64,000 bases of DNA from Isoetes taiwanensis (lineage: Eukaryota; Streptophyta; Lycopodiopsida; Isoetales; Isoetaceae): NCBI GenBank assembly GCA_021234155.1, contig JAJEKV010000387.1, positions 124,001-188,000 on the forward strand, in the 5' to 3' direction. A program made the position numbers and the translations under genes. Below the pieces are notes generated by a model. The model made no database searches, was not told where the DNA came from, and saw nothing but the letters and a program-made list of their open reading frames with translations. How positions within the stretch are numbered: position 1 is the stretch's first letter; each line of letters starts with the position of its first letter. Below, one piece after another: positions 47,029 to 59,150 of this stretch.

Positions 47029-49016
47029 CCCGGCCAAACCTAGAATCCTAGGTCTGACATCAATCCTCGGTCAATCCCAAGGATTGTATTATCAACCCAG
47101 ATTCAAACTTACGTAAGAATTGCCTGGTACTTATTGTCCTTTAGCCTCTAGACCTTCTGAATTGAAAATTACATGACCAATACAAGCCATACTATGCCAT
47201 TTCTCATTCAACTTTCATAAGTCTTTTTTATGCCAATGTCATCAACAAGAACAATATTAAACTGGATGGCTTGCATACAAGCTTGCATGCACGTTTTTCT
47301 TAAAAAACATAAGTCAAGATAATCCTATTCGTTAGCATTTATAGCCACATGAACATATCCCTGATGCTAATATTTTGCTTTCTGCACTTTCAACATATAG
47401 CATGCACATTGAAAGTATTATAATAGAAAACACAACCTGTATGCTTAAAAGCATATAAGGATGACATAGAACATGTGCAGAAGAAAAATCCGCCGAGTAG
47501 ATGGTGTCAGTCACCATTTGATAAAACTTTTTATTTCGCTTCCAAATTCCAGCAAATCCAGCAAACTAGAACAAAAGAGCAACAAAGACAGGAGAGGTCC
47601 GGTACCTGCAGCCAATCATCAAAACATTAGCATGTAAAATGGTAATGATTGAAGGGCCAAAAGGTACAATGGAGCCTCTCGGTTTATAACCGATCAGCCT
47701 TTGTAACCTTTTGCCCTGTTAGTTAGAAAAGCATAGAGAATGGAAGGAACAATATATGTAATTTCATTTATATACGTTAGTCTAAAAGGTAGAGAGTGCC
47801 CCAATGTATAAAAATATATCACCACTGTTAGTTTCACCAAATATATGTCGGTTAATAGACTGCCAAGAAAGCACAACTTGTGGTGTAGCAGCGGTTAAAA
47901 AATAAGCATTCTCTAAGTTGGTCTGTTATCATAAGGATAGGGAGACGTTTGCAAGTGTTTCCCAAACATCTATTATGCAAAAGATGGAAAAATCCTCCCT
48001 CCATATGTTTTAACCAGAGCTTTTAGCATTTAAATATGCCAAACTTTTATGATGTTGCTTTCTAAGAGATGTAAAGAAAGCTGATATGGAAAAATATAGC
48101 AAAGGTTTTTCAAAATGCCCTGTGAAGATAAACAAATAACGAGCACATAATATCGTCTTATCAAGGTTTTAAGCTTTGCATTCTGCTATCCGTGTTATAA
48201 TTCTCTTTCAATAAAAAACCTAGATACCTGATTGTCTTGTCGATCAGAGTTGAAAGAATCTTCTTGGCATGCCTCTGGGACTATGAGATCGCTAACATTA
48301 TCCTTATTGTATTGTGCATGGCTTAACTGCTTTTGCAACAGCATTGCCCTTCTTGCTTGCATTCATGTTGTGTCCATCAATAGCATTTTGCCTTTGGCCA
48401 TTGCCGTTTTTGCATCACCCATTTCAGAAACTACACCTCTCAGATTAGAGATGCCAAAGATGGACCGACTGAAATCAATGTCTTCCACAGAAAATCGGCC
48501 ATCCTATTTGTGAGCTCAAAGAAGGGAAATCAAGGGTCTGCATAAAGAGTGGGGCGCCGTCTCATTCTCCGAATATGATAAACCCTAAATGCTAGGGTTT
48601 TTCTTTTTGCCAAAAAGGCAGCAAACCCTAAGTGTTGCCTCTTGTTATTTGCATGTCATAAACGTTAATGTGGAGTAGAGCGTACCTTTGTGCTCTTTGG
48701 GCAAGACGCTTCATTCCTTCATGCACTTTAGAATGAGCACAAACAAAAATTCAATGCATGCAAAGTAATGTTATTTTATAATGACACATGGCAAACATGC
48801 CATGCATCATTTTCTTCCCACTTTTTTAAGAAAAATAAACATTACATGGTTACCACGAATGCTCTATAAGCAAATACTTCTCTTTGGCATAAAAATTGCA
48901 TGCCTAGCACAAATGCATCTGCAATCTGCAATATATCATATTGTGCGCGGTTTAGTGAAGCTATATGCAATTTTCTTTACCACAAGCCTAATCACTTGGG
49001 TCAGGGGGTCATAATT
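47029..49016. repeat. Leader duplication, copy A1 (about 1990 bp)
   Basis: From CCCGGCCAAACCTAGAATCC to GGGGGTCATAATT this is about 99% identical to 49883-51873. Both copies are bordered by A-runs at each side. On the minus strand it contains a telo-box-like TAGGGTTT region (about 48590), an ATG (MRRRPTLYADP, about 48565), and an exon-like piece (VEDIDFSRSIFGISNLRGVV ... PEACQEDSFNSDRQDNQ) ending in CAG|GTATCT at about 48227, which looks like a first exon captured from a host gene. Stops interrupt it in both copies. Confidence 0.85.
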
Positions 49017-49024
49017 AAAAAAAA

Positions 49025-49882
49025 CCTACCTCCATCCGTAGGACTGGGTTGACCACTTTCTTTAAGGGGTCTGTAACGTAGGGGAGGGCTGACCCCTACT
49101 GTACAGCAGAGGTCGAACCCAACCCTATTGTGAATCTTTATTCCCTATTGAATTAAACAAATGAGATGACCAAGTTCAATACATACCGTTTCATGACTGG
49201 CTGCTGATTATTTGTATGAGATGTAGATCATATTTGAGCCTTCAGATATCATTCCTTTGTATGTATAACAGTATTCTGCATTTTTCTGTACAACAGCAAA
49301 TTTGTTGATGATATCTATCATATCCTTCACCAGTGACAGTGACAGGCCATGGAATGGGAGCCATATAAATAGCTTTTTATTTTTTATTTTGTGGCCGAAT
49401 GGCATATGAGGTCATGACCTCTTTATTTTTTCCAGATATCTATCTGGTGTATTTCATAAAGGTATTCCCATATACTTTGCACATCTAATCAGCGTTTAAT
49501 TATGACATGAATTTGTACATTTGAGATTGCATACCTTTTAACAATCAAAATTGATGGTGTGTCCATGTCCAACAAATCCTTTTTTGATTTGACCTGGCAC
49601 TCCCTTTGTACTGTAGAGAAATGGCCCAAAGTCCTTCTCTTCTGTACATCTATCTTGGGGTATTCCATCTTGCCAGCAGCTTACATTAAAACAGTTATAG
49701 CTCAGTATTTCATGTAGGGACATCTCAAAGTCCAATTCTCCAATGTATTTGTTTTTATCCTGAAACAATGTCAGATCAATGTGAGTATCATGCAATCTTT
49801 TGTTACTTATTTCGTTACAAGGCTGAGGCTAAAGGATGTAAGCAACCCTGGTTATACCAAGGAGTTGAAGTGTCTAAAAAAA
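49025..49882 (-). other. Spacer B between the two leader copies, with exon-like pieces
   Basis: On the minus strand, ATTGTTTCAG|GATAAAAACAAATACATTGG looks like an acceptor and exon (YIGELDFEMSLHEILSYNCF, about 49755-49700). Next comes GQIKKGFVGHGHT, a donor-like AAAG|GTATGC (about 49533), and a second open piece, LFIWLPFHGLSLSLVKDMID, stopping at 49208. I do not recognise the gene. It may be the next part of the same captured gene as in A. Confidence 0.5.
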
Positions 49883-51873
49883 CCCGGCCAAACCTAGAAT
49901 CCTAGGTTTGACATCAATCCTCGGTCAATCCCAAGGATTGTATTATCAACCCAGATTCAAACTTACGTAAGAATTGCCTGGTACTTATTGTCCTTTAGCC
50001 TCTAGACCTTCTGAATTGAAAATTACATGACCAATACAAGCCATACTATGCCATTTCTCATTCAACTTTCATAAGTCTTTTTTATGCCAATGTCATCAAC
50101 AAGAACAATATTAAACTGGATGGCTTGCATACAAGCTTGCATGCACGTTTTTCTTAAAAAACATAAGTCAAGATAATCCTATTCGTTAGCATTTATAGCC
50201 ACATGAACATATCCCTGATGCTAATATTTTGCTTTCTGCACTTTCAACATATAGCATGCACATTGAAAGTATTATAATAGAAAACACAACCTGTATGCTT
50301 AAAAGCATATAAGGATGACATAGAACATGTGCAGAAGAAGAAATCCAGTTCGAGTAGATGGTGTCAGTCACCATTTGATAAAACTTTTTATTTCGCTTCC
50401 AAATTCCAGCAAATCCAGCAAACTAGAACAAAAGAGCAACAAAGACAGGAGAGGTCCGGTACCTGCAGCCAATCATCAAAACATTAGCATGTAAAATGGT
50501 AATGATTGAAGGGCCAAAAGGTACAATGGAGCCTCTCGGTTTATAACCGATCAGCCTTTGTAACCTTTTGCCCTGTTAGTTAGAAAAGCATAGAGAATGG
50601 AAGGAACAATATATGTAATTTCATTTATATACAGTAGTCTAAAAGGTAGAGAGTGCCCCAATGCATAAAAATATATCACCACTGTTAGTTTCACCAAATA
50701 TATGTCGGTTAATAGACTGCCAAGAAAGCACAACTTGTGGTGTAGCAGTTAAAAAATAAGCATTCTCTAAGTTGGTCTGTTATCATAAGGATAGGGAGAC
50801 GTTTGCAAGTGTTTCCCAAACATCTATTATGCAAAAGATGGAAAAATCCTCCCTCCATATGTTTTAACCAGAGCTTTTAGCATTTAAATATGCCAAACTT
50901 TTATGATGTTGCTTTCTAAGAGATGTAAAGAAAGCTGATATGGAAAAATATAGCAAAGGTTTTTCAAAATGCCCTGTGAAGATAAACAAATAACGAGCAC
51001 ATAATATCGTCTTATCAAGGTTTTAAGCTTTGCATTCTGCTATCCGTGTTATAATTCTCTTTCAATAAAAAACCTAGATACCTGATTGTCTTGTCGATCA
51101 GAGTTGAAAGAATCTTCTTGGCATGCCTCTGGGACTATGAGATCGCTAACATTATCCTTATTGTATTGTGCATGGCTTAACTGCTTTTGCAACAGCATTG
51201 CCCTTCTTGCTTGCATTCATGTTGTGTCCATCAATAGCATTTTGCCTTTGGCCATTGCCGCTTTTTGCATCACCCATTTTTAAAACTACACCTCTCAGAT
51301 TAGAGATGCCAAAGATGGACCGACTGAAATCAATGTCTTCCACAGAAAATCGGCCATCCTATTTGTGAGCTCAAAGAAGGGAAATCAAGGGTCTGCATAA
51401 AGAGTGGGGCGCCGTCTCATTCTCCGAATATGATAAACCCTAAATGCTAGGGTTTTTCTTTTTGCCAAAAAGGCAGCAAACCCTAAGTGTTGCCTCTTGT
51501 TATTTGCATGTCATAAACGTTAATGTGGAGTAGAGCGTACCTTTGTGCTCTTTGGGCAAGACGCTTCATTCCTTCATGCACTTTAGAATGAGCACAAACA
51601 AAAATTCAATGCATGCAAAGTAATGTTATTTTATAATGACACATGGCAAACATGCCATGCATCATTTTCTTCCCACTTTTTTAAGAAAAATAAACATTAC
51701 ATGGTTACCACGAATGCTCTATAAGCAAATATTTCTCTTTGGCATAAAAATTGCATGCCTAGCACAAATGCATCTGCAATCTGCAATATATATCATATTG
51801 TGCGCGGTTTAGTGAAGCTATATGCAATTTTCTTTACCACAAGCCTAATCACTTGGGTCAGGGGGTCATAATT
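49883..51873. repeat. Leader duplication, copy A2 (about 1990 bp)
   Basis: Second copy of A1 in direct orientation, offset 2854 bp at its left edge. It ends in an A25 tract at 51874-51898, where A1 has only A8. Small differences include a 3-base deletion near 50747 and a changed TTTAAAAC in place of CAGAAAC near 51281, which shifts the frame of the exon-like piece relative to A1. Confidence 0.85.
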
Positions 51874-51898
51874 AAAAAAAAAAAAAAAAAAAAAAAAA

Positions 51899-52320
51899 TT
51901 AAACAAAGGGCAGAGATAAAATACGCTGGCAGGACAGGTATGGGGGCCATGAAAGTGTCCTACGGCCTTATCTCGGCGAGAGAAACACCTCCGAAGACAG
52001 CAGCGTCCCTTTTGATTTTTCGGCCGGCTGTTGTCTGTTTGCCCTCGGGAGACGTGCCCCTTAGGGTATTTGGGAGGTGCCCGATCCATTGGAGCCATTT
52101 TCGCCTTCATCCGAGCTACCTACAAAAAGTTATAGCCCTTCCAAACTTGGGTCTTCCAGTCGCCCTAACTTCTTAAGATCTTACAATCTATTACATTAAC
52201 CTAGCACAAAACCAAACATCAGAGAGCTAAACAATCACACTAGCTTGAACTCTCTCTCCTAGCTACCGAACTAACGAGTTAGGGTTTGGTCAGAGCTATG
52301 CTTTCGAATAACCGAAATCA
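51899..52320 (-). other. 5' leader of the gypsy element
   Basis: Non-coding sequence between the primer-binding site and the A2 duplication. No feature beyond a telo-box-like TTAGGGTTTGG on the plus strand near 52278. Confidence 0.5.
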
Positions 52321-52334
52321 CGGCTCTGATACCA
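52321..52334 (-). promoter_or_regulatory. Primer-binding site for initiator tRNA-Met
   Basis: Minus strand TGGTATCAGAGCCG, one base from the LTR end, matches the 3' end of plant initiator methionine tRNA, the usual primer for plant LTR retrotransposons. It fixes the transcription direction as minus. Confidence 0.92.
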
Positions 52335-52335
52335 C

Positions 52336-53949
52336 TGTGACGCTCCCTGAACATATACGACACTCGGACGTATACATACGGGGATTTTCCCCTCCCATGG
52401 CAACCAACTCACCATGAGCAGGGCCCTCCGTCTAACTCGGGCCATCTAGAAGAAGATGCTCAAGTGAAGGACACAGAGGGGTCATTCGGCCCACGCCTTC
52501 AATGGGGCTCCTACGTCGCGGAAGCATGAATACAAGGTTAGCACACAGCATAATCATATCATAATTTACCACCACGAGGGGTGGCACGTCCATCCAAGTG
52601 ACAACAACAAAGAATATGCATTTAATGCTAGGGAAAACAGCCAAACCCATGGTTCTACCCCGGCTCCGACCCCAGTGAGGATCGACTGACGGCTAGGTCT
52701 CAAGAGATCAGCAGACCGAATCTTGACATGGCGTTGGCTGGCATAGAACATCGGCTAGGGTTGTCCACTCCATCTGCCCCTCCTGTGCACACTTTGCAGA
52801 TGAGTCCAATCATGCTATGGCGTCACTATAGCCTTCCGGACACGCAGACTCAAGGTATCACCCTTTCGAGCCTACTCCAGGGTTCATGAAGCCTTGTCCG
52901 ATGAGGCAGGTCAGGGAAGCGTCCCCTTCCAGGATCACAGTGGTTCCATAGGTGAGCTAGAGAATACGTGCCGTATCAACGACCCCCGCATCCGTACCCG
53001 ACTTACTCACCCTAAATCTACTCAAAGCACAGGGTGCCCCATACGGGTCACACCTCTGCACCCAGGGAGTGTCAGACCCATACCCGGCCCTCTACGTGAC
53101 CGGCTATAAGGCCTAGCCCACTGTAGGAGTCTCAGGAGCCTTTTATGTTCATGCAAGACCCCACCCCCACTTCATCACTGCGTCCCTTATCTGGTGCTAA
53201 GCAATTCCATAGCATCCACGACTCGGTGGTCTCTTGTGCACAGGCCGCAACTAAAGGGAAATACAGGGATCAACCTAGGAGTATACTACTAACATGGCTC
53301 AGAGGTCTCTACCCCCCCTTAATTCCCCCATTTCCAGAGTAATACTATGCAAAGAACTATCAATCCATCCCTTAAGAGCAAGACCCGAATCAGAATTAAA
53401 GAGAACTCACCTTTACAATCAAGGGTTAGTTCCTACAAGTAAAGCACAGAGAGAACAGACAAAACAACACACAAGTGCCCAACAGGGGCGCTACCCTAGA
53501 ATTCTCAAGCTATACTAACCACCCACCTAAGTTCCTGCTGGATCCGTTGTCGTTTGGTGCTTCCATCTTCCCTGGACTTGGCGCTCAGCTCGGGACACAC
53601 AGATAAAGGTGCTTGGCAAAGGTGGGCGCTCAGCTCCTGCTTCTCTTGGACGATTTTGGGAGAGATGGGGGTGGTGATCCACCTTGATGGCTCAAATTAG
53701 CATCCCCCATGCTGACCAATCGAGTTTGGCCAGGTGGCGCCTTCCCAAACCATTAATTAACTTAATTAATCCATTTAGATATTAACTCCTTAATTATAGG
53801 TTATTATCCTTAATAATTAAATTAGCATAGCTAATTTAATCCCTTTTAGGTCAACCCCCTAGGTTACAATACCCCATGGTGGCGTACCTTTACTGGGTGA
53901 CGTGTCTGTGTATTTGTACGTATACCGTATAAATACTTGGAACGTCACA
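52336..53949 (-). repeat. 5' LTR of the gypsy element, 1614 bp, intact
   Basis: TGTGACGCTCCC at 52336 and GGAACGTCACA at 53949 give a 7 bp terminal inverted repeat, TGTGACG/CGTCACA. It keeps the empty Helitron site near 53775. In transcription direction it should carry the promoter; I see a TATA-like TATTTATACGG (reverse complement of CCGTATAAATA, 53927-53937) close to its 5' end. Confidence 0.93.
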
Positions 53950-53977
53950 CCTCCTCCTTCGTTGAGACCGTGGCATG

Positions 53978-55805
53978 AATAGTAGTTCACATGAGATTTA
54001 TAATCAGTACGCAGATGACACTTTCTTGTTCTTAATGGCTGATGAGAGCAGAATTTGCAGAATGCCATTTGGCTTCTGGTATCTTTGTGGGATGGTAAAA
54101 GTGTACTGCCTTGTGGGCCCTAGACTCTCCAGTGCCGTCTTCCATGGTTGCATTTCCATGGATGGTTCTTCCTCATGGGAAGGCAACTATGCTTTTGGGC
54201 ATTCCAGTTGGCATACACCTCTCATCTGGAGATGCGTGAGATGTTGTTATTAAGGGGTTGAAAAGACATTTGTTCTGATGGTCCACGACTAAGTTATCCA
54301 TGGCTGGCCGCATAACTGTAGCAAAGTCAGTTCTGAGTAGTATACATGTCTATATGGCATCCATCTTGCTGGCACCGCAGACAAAATGCAGCTTATTGTT
54401 CGTACTATCGGGAACTTTATCTGGGGTGGCACTGAAGAAGGAGCTGATGTTAAAATTAGTTGGGCGAAGTGCGTTATGCCTAAACTGTGTGGGGGGCTGG
54501 GGATGATTCACTTTCTTCTCCAGAGCAAGGTGCTGATTTCTAAGTTTATATGGCGGATTATAAATAATGCTGATAATTCCACAGAGCTACGTCTCATTCA
54601 CCAGTCTTTACAAATGTGCATTTCCTTTGGCTCTCCATCCATTAAGCCACTCCTCCCATGGGCATTATTCTATCCACTTTCTCCATATCCTAATGCTTCT
54701 CCTTTCCTCAAGAGGTTGCTAGCTGCCTGGGAGATTGTTGGCACTTTGTTTCAGTTCCATCCAATGGCCTACACAGATCCTACAACCAGTTGCTGGTGGA
54801 TCCCTTTGGGTGACGGCCAGGCAGATTGTCCCTTGGTCTCTTCTGTCCATCCATTGATGCAGCACCGATGGCGAGCATCGGGTGTGCTCACAGTATCTGC
54901 ATAGTATAATGAGACACGATTGTTGACATGGAATGAGTTCACATTGAAGTTCCTCCTCCTTTGTTGGGATCGTGGCATGTGGAAAAAAGTAGCTGCTACT
55001 CTTCCTCCACATCCACAAGACGTGGATCCCCAGCTCTGGGTGGTTCATGGCAATGTTAAGGAGGAGCACCTGGTGCACTCGATGTATGTGGTCCTACTTC
55101 ATCCTGAAGTGTTGCGTCCATCGCCAAAGTGGCCTTTAGTTATCCCTGAGCCTCATCGAAAAGCAGTCTCGCTATGGATATGGCATAAATTGCTCCATCC
55201 TAAGCTATCTATCTTGTGGTGGCAGATAATTTATAGATGCGTGCGGGTAAACACTATTGTCCATAGATTTCGTCCAGAAGTCTCTTTGCATGCAGAGGAA
55301 TGAGACAATTGAGCAATGCTTTTTCTTGTGTCATCATGTTCGACTTGCTTGACAGTGGCTTTTGAGCCTTTTCCATTGTGACTTAATAGTCGGCAAGTCC
55401 TATTGTTAGTCTATCCTAGTTCTTGGGACAAGCTGGCAAAGAGGGCTTTTCACTTAGCATCTGCTTGGATCATCTGGTCCATATGGAAGAGACAAAATCT
55501 CCTCATCTTCAAGGGACATGTCTCTTTAGATACGCAAGTGCTTAGTGATGCTCGTAATCGCATTGTAAAGGCGTATAAGTGTTCTTCCTTAAAGGATGAC
55601 ATTAAGAGTGTCATTTGGGAGCGATATCTTCAGATTCAGGCTTATTCATAGCAAACAGTTGTGCTCGTGGTGATATGTATTCTCTGCTTTTCTGTGTTAT
55701 GTATGTGGTGGGTAGTGTTGCTCTAGTCGATCTTCTGCACTAGGTTTTGAGTCCCCCATGTACTCTTTGTGAGTAATAAAGCTCCACGTTCATCAAATAA
55801 AAAAA
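53978..55805 (+). mobile_element. LINE fragment B, 5'-truncated L1-type ORF2 with 3' end
   Basis: Begins just upstream of the RT catalytic box (NQYADDTFLFLMADESRI, about 53999-54053) and runs through thumb and C-terminal segments: MAGRITVAKSVLSSIHVYMA (54300), GNFIWGG and WAKCVMPKLCGGLGMIHF, then HKLLHPKLSILWWQIIYR (55185), the zf-RVT start. Frames change several times, so it is inactive. The 3' end has AATAAAGC and stops at about 55800 in CATCAAATAAAAAAAG. Positions 54640-54985 are the counterpart of fragment A. Confidence 0.85.
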
Positions 55806-55809
55806 GATA

Positions 55810-57070
55810 AGATAAAAGGCCTACAATATGGCAAGCGCTTGCATTTATACATTTGTAGTAATGGGCTTGAGGTTCAGGCAACTCTAGGGAACCACATTGT
55901 GCTAATGTTTGTGCAATGTGGAAGCATGTACGATGCTCAATGTCCTTTGACGTGTCTTATCTTTATCTTAGGGTATATTGAACATCAGCAACCAGTGTAT
56001 TCTCTTAGCGTATTCTCTTGGCATGTATCAGGAAAGAAGAAAATATAACGTGTATCCTAGCAGCTATACACTTGAGAGGGCTCAGTGGCTGGCCAGATAG
56101 AATGTGCATGAGCACAGGTGCAAACAAAAGAGGATCACCATAATCGAAGGAAACTGCTTGGAAAAACAAGAGTAAGATTCCTTTGTCTAGATGTATTAGC
56201 CTGCAGATCTCTCATTCATGTCAATGGTATCTATAACACTATTTATCCAAAAACTACAAAAGGGATACTGCCAATTAAACGATTTGAAATGTTTGACCTA
56301 ATTGCGACACCATACCTCATCCTTTGTGTTTGAGAGAATTTGCAAAGGTCATGGCAATGACTCTCATAAATCACGTCATTGCAAGTTTACTATTACACAT
56401 GAGGGATATTATTAGTTATTTCTACTTATTGGATCACTTTATCAGTTAATAACACGATCTTTTGACAAAGCACTTATGACATGTCTAACCTAGTGGAACT
56501 ATTGATCTATATGCTGTTTCTCGGATGCTCAAATTTTTGATCAATGTTTTATTGATTGGAATTCTAATAGTATGTTAGTAGTACATTGTAATAGTAATCC
56601 CATCTCCAAGGTGAATAGTTTCCCTTGTAATAGTTATTGTTGTCTCTAGGGTGTTTGAGATATTATTATATGTAGATGCTACAGTGAGGGCTGTTCTCAC
56701 CCTCTTCTTATATACATTTTTTATTTCTTTCAAAACATTTTTTATTTCTTTCTACATTTCTCATGGCAGGGCTTTCACTAATCTAGTAAGGCCATGCCTT
56801 GTTGAGTAACTACCAGCACCATGGGAAACCAATGCTCAAATGCCAGTAATTTTTACTCTACAACTGCTTGTATGGAGGTGTAGCATGCTTGTCTGTTAGA
56901 AAGATGCTTGCTTAGATATACCATGAAGGACCAACGATCTGTAGGCTTGTTGTAAGGATGAAGAGCTTTGTTTAGGAGCCATATTAATTCCCCAGCACTG
57001 CCTATTATCTGCAATTACCTTTTGCCAAATTAATTTATCCATATTTTTGTAGGAACTAGCTGCAGACTTC
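55810..57070. other. No recognisable gene
   Basis: AT-rich sequence between the LINE tail and the transporter gene. The last part presumably holds the 3' UTR of the transporter. Nothing else is seen. Confidence 0.45.
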
Positions 57071-58684
57071 TTACAGATTTGTATCTACCCTGCCCCAAAA
57101 TGATGCAAGAGACAACCCCATTATGGCCATCACAACTACAGAGCAAGCAGGAGGAACAGCATGACTTTTTCCAAGAAATGTTACAGCCAAAAGCATGGCC
57201 AGTGTTGAGCTTTGCATGCCAGTACACAGAGACAGTGTTCTTGATGTTTTGTTATCAAACCTGCAAAGTAAATAAATTAGCCGCGCATACTAATAAATAA
57301 CATGCTTAGCAGCGAAATTATTCTTAAATTTACCTCCATGGAGCAAGGACTGCAAGCCAGTATCCAAGACAAAAAGCACTTGTATGGAACAGAACCACAG
57401 GCAACAGCAACCTTACACCTTCTTTCGAAATGATTGTGGTCTGATTCAATGCAAGGGGGCTCCCAATACAAAGTGATGTGCAAACCATGGCCAAAAGGGG
57501 AAGCAAATGCCTGGCCTTATCCACAACATGATTGTAATATGTATTTAACGTGACACCTATTAGAACAGGCAAAAATACTACCTGCATTTCGATAAACTTA
57601 CATTAGCAACTCCATCTCAATACTACATTAAGCACATTAGGTCAATACATATATTATTTGCAGTACCTGTGTGATAGATATAGACATGGCAAATGGATCC
57701 ACTGGAATCACTCGAGCTATCATCAATTGTGTTAACAAAGGGGTCATGAAAACTGATGTTATGGTAGTGATGCTTGTCAGTGTGATGCTAAGGGCTACAT
57801 CGCCTCGGCTCAAATAACTGGCATAGCTGGACAACTGAGCACCTGCTACACAAGCTGTGAGAACAAGCCCAGCTGCAAACATATCAGGCACAGAAAAGGC
57901 CTTCACCACAAAAAAGCCTAATATAGGCTTCAATATATATTGAGCAATGTAGCCCACCAACAGTGGCAAAGGCCTGCAATTTCACTTTCACAGACATGTA
58001 AGAAGCAGACGAATGGAAGAGATTTATATCTGTAGCAAACCTACTTTTTGAAAATGAGAGAAAAATCTGCCAAGGAAAGTTGCAGCCCCATTGAAAGCAT
58101 AATTCCACCAAGTGCAAGAGCATAATAATCTTGCTTGAACCTGAGACAAAATAAAAGGCAAGCATACCATATCATATTTATAACCCCGTGTACAAAAGAA
58201 TAATATCTTACCATGTGAATGTAGCAGGATTGATCAAGGCAGAGGCAGCAGTTGCAATGACAACATAAGGCAGCAGCTGTGAGAGTGACCTAGTAATATC
58301 TGCCCTTTGGGGCTGGGGGGCCTGGCCATCTGGCTTCAATCTGATTCCAAAAGATGCAAGAATAATATTACCGTGTCTGCCATAGCTTCCCACTCTGCCT
58401 TGATTTTGTACCACATACAATACTTTAAACCCCGAATCTAGATTTATGACAGGGCAGTTCTTAGTGGCAAATAATGCTCCATTTTGCTGCATGCTAATAC
58501 GAAATGATCTTGGCCAAATTGCTGTAGGAGAGTGAAAGATATTAACGTGAGTAGATGGATAGCAGAGGAAAAGGGTATAGAAAAAGGACTTACAGTTTTT
58601 TCCTCGACTCCAGCAATGTATGCTATGTGGTCTACAATTACGTGCATTATCCATGGGGGCAAGAGAAGTTGAAAAAAATCCCAT
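57071..58684 (-). CDS. BASS3-type plastid sodium/metabolite cotransporter, 6 exons, 413 aa
   Basis: Exons on the minus strand: 58684-58594, 58521-58212, 58140-58045, 57973-57667, 57581-57334, 57260-57071; introns of 71-85 nt are all GT-AG and the joined frame is fully open from ATG to TAA. The N-terminus (MGFFSTSLAP, then Arg/Ser-rich, few acidic residues) fits a chloroplast transit peptide. The bile-acid:sodium symporter core starts at LLPYVVIATAASALINPATF and has LALGGIMLSMGLQLSLADF, VGYIAQYILKPILGF, VLTACVAGAQLSSYASYLSR, a conserved Na+-site region, TSLCIGSPLALN and a final LCTGMQSSTLAM...PPACSVVVMAIMGLSLASFW. The wording of these blocks is closest to BASS3 among plant BASS proteins. Expected location is the plastid inner envelope; the BASS3 substrate is not established as far as I know. 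Confidence 0.93.
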
Positions 58685-58689
58685 GTTAC

Positions 58690-59090
58690 AACTCTACAAC
58701 AAATGGTTACTTGGTGATTTCATCACAAAATGCGGAAGCTGGGGTGCTCCCCCATCGCTCCATGAAATGTGAATAAGATGAGGTAAATCGGGGGGATGGC
58801 ATTTCTCCACAGCTTTTGGTGGGTCCCAGGCAACAGAGAATATCTCAGTCCGACATCAACTTCACAGGTTTGCCACTTGGCATACTTCCCCAAGGGGATT
58901 ACCCCAAAGCACGTTGCTTTTCACAACAAATTTAGTTACTGTTACATTTTAGTTAGTTAACTTTGAACATAACTTTAGGCATGTGAGGTATCATCAGGAA
59001 CTGACTCTTCTACAACATCTAGTCAAGTCATTAGTAGAACTAAAACTCGTAACTAACCATATGATATAACCATTTGATGAGGCATGCCAA
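58690..59090. other. Upstream region of the transporter gene
   Basis: Should contain the promoter and 5' UTR, read on the minus strand. I see no clear TATA box or other element. Confidence 0.35.

Positions 59091-59094
<4 letters not shown>

Positions 59095-59134
<40 letters not shown>
59095..59134. repeat. T40 homopolymer
   Basis: Uninterrupted run of 40 T. It may be the reverse complement of a poly(A) tail of a retroposon inserted on the minus strand, or a simple expanded tract. Confidence 0.9.
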
Positions 59135-59135
<1 letters not shown>

Positions 59136-59150
59136 GAGGTTTGGGGCATT

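Larger units (their letters stand above)
32968..53949 (-). mobile_element. Full-length Ty3/gypsy chromovirus, about 21 kb, carrying extra ORFs and a nested Helitron
   Basis: Read on the minus strand: 5' LTR (53949-52336), primer-binding site, leader, ORF1 with a histone H3 fold, ORF2, ORF3, gag, protease, RT, RNase H, integrase, chromodomain, polypurine tract, 3' LTR (37471-32968, split by a Helitron). LTRs begin TGTGACG and end CGTCACA. Flanking 5 bp duplications (TCTCC/CCTCC) and matching LINE sequence on both sides show a real insertion event. I count roughly 20 differences between the LTRs over about 1.6 kb, so the insertion is fairly recent, yet gag, integrase, ORF1, ORF2 and ORF3 all carry frameshifts or stops, so this copy cannot act alone. 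Confidence 0.93.

Noticed and set aside
47029-51898. A1-B-A2 as a nested LTR retrotransposon with 2 kb LTRs
   Set aside because: The repeat ends are CCCGGCC and GTCATAATT, not TG...CA, and no primer site, polypurine tract or target duplication borders it.
58208-58684. Single-exon reading of the 158-codon frame at the start of the transporter
   Set aside because: The part between 58522 and 58593 is a 72 nt GT-AG intron; splicing restores the family sequence in phase.
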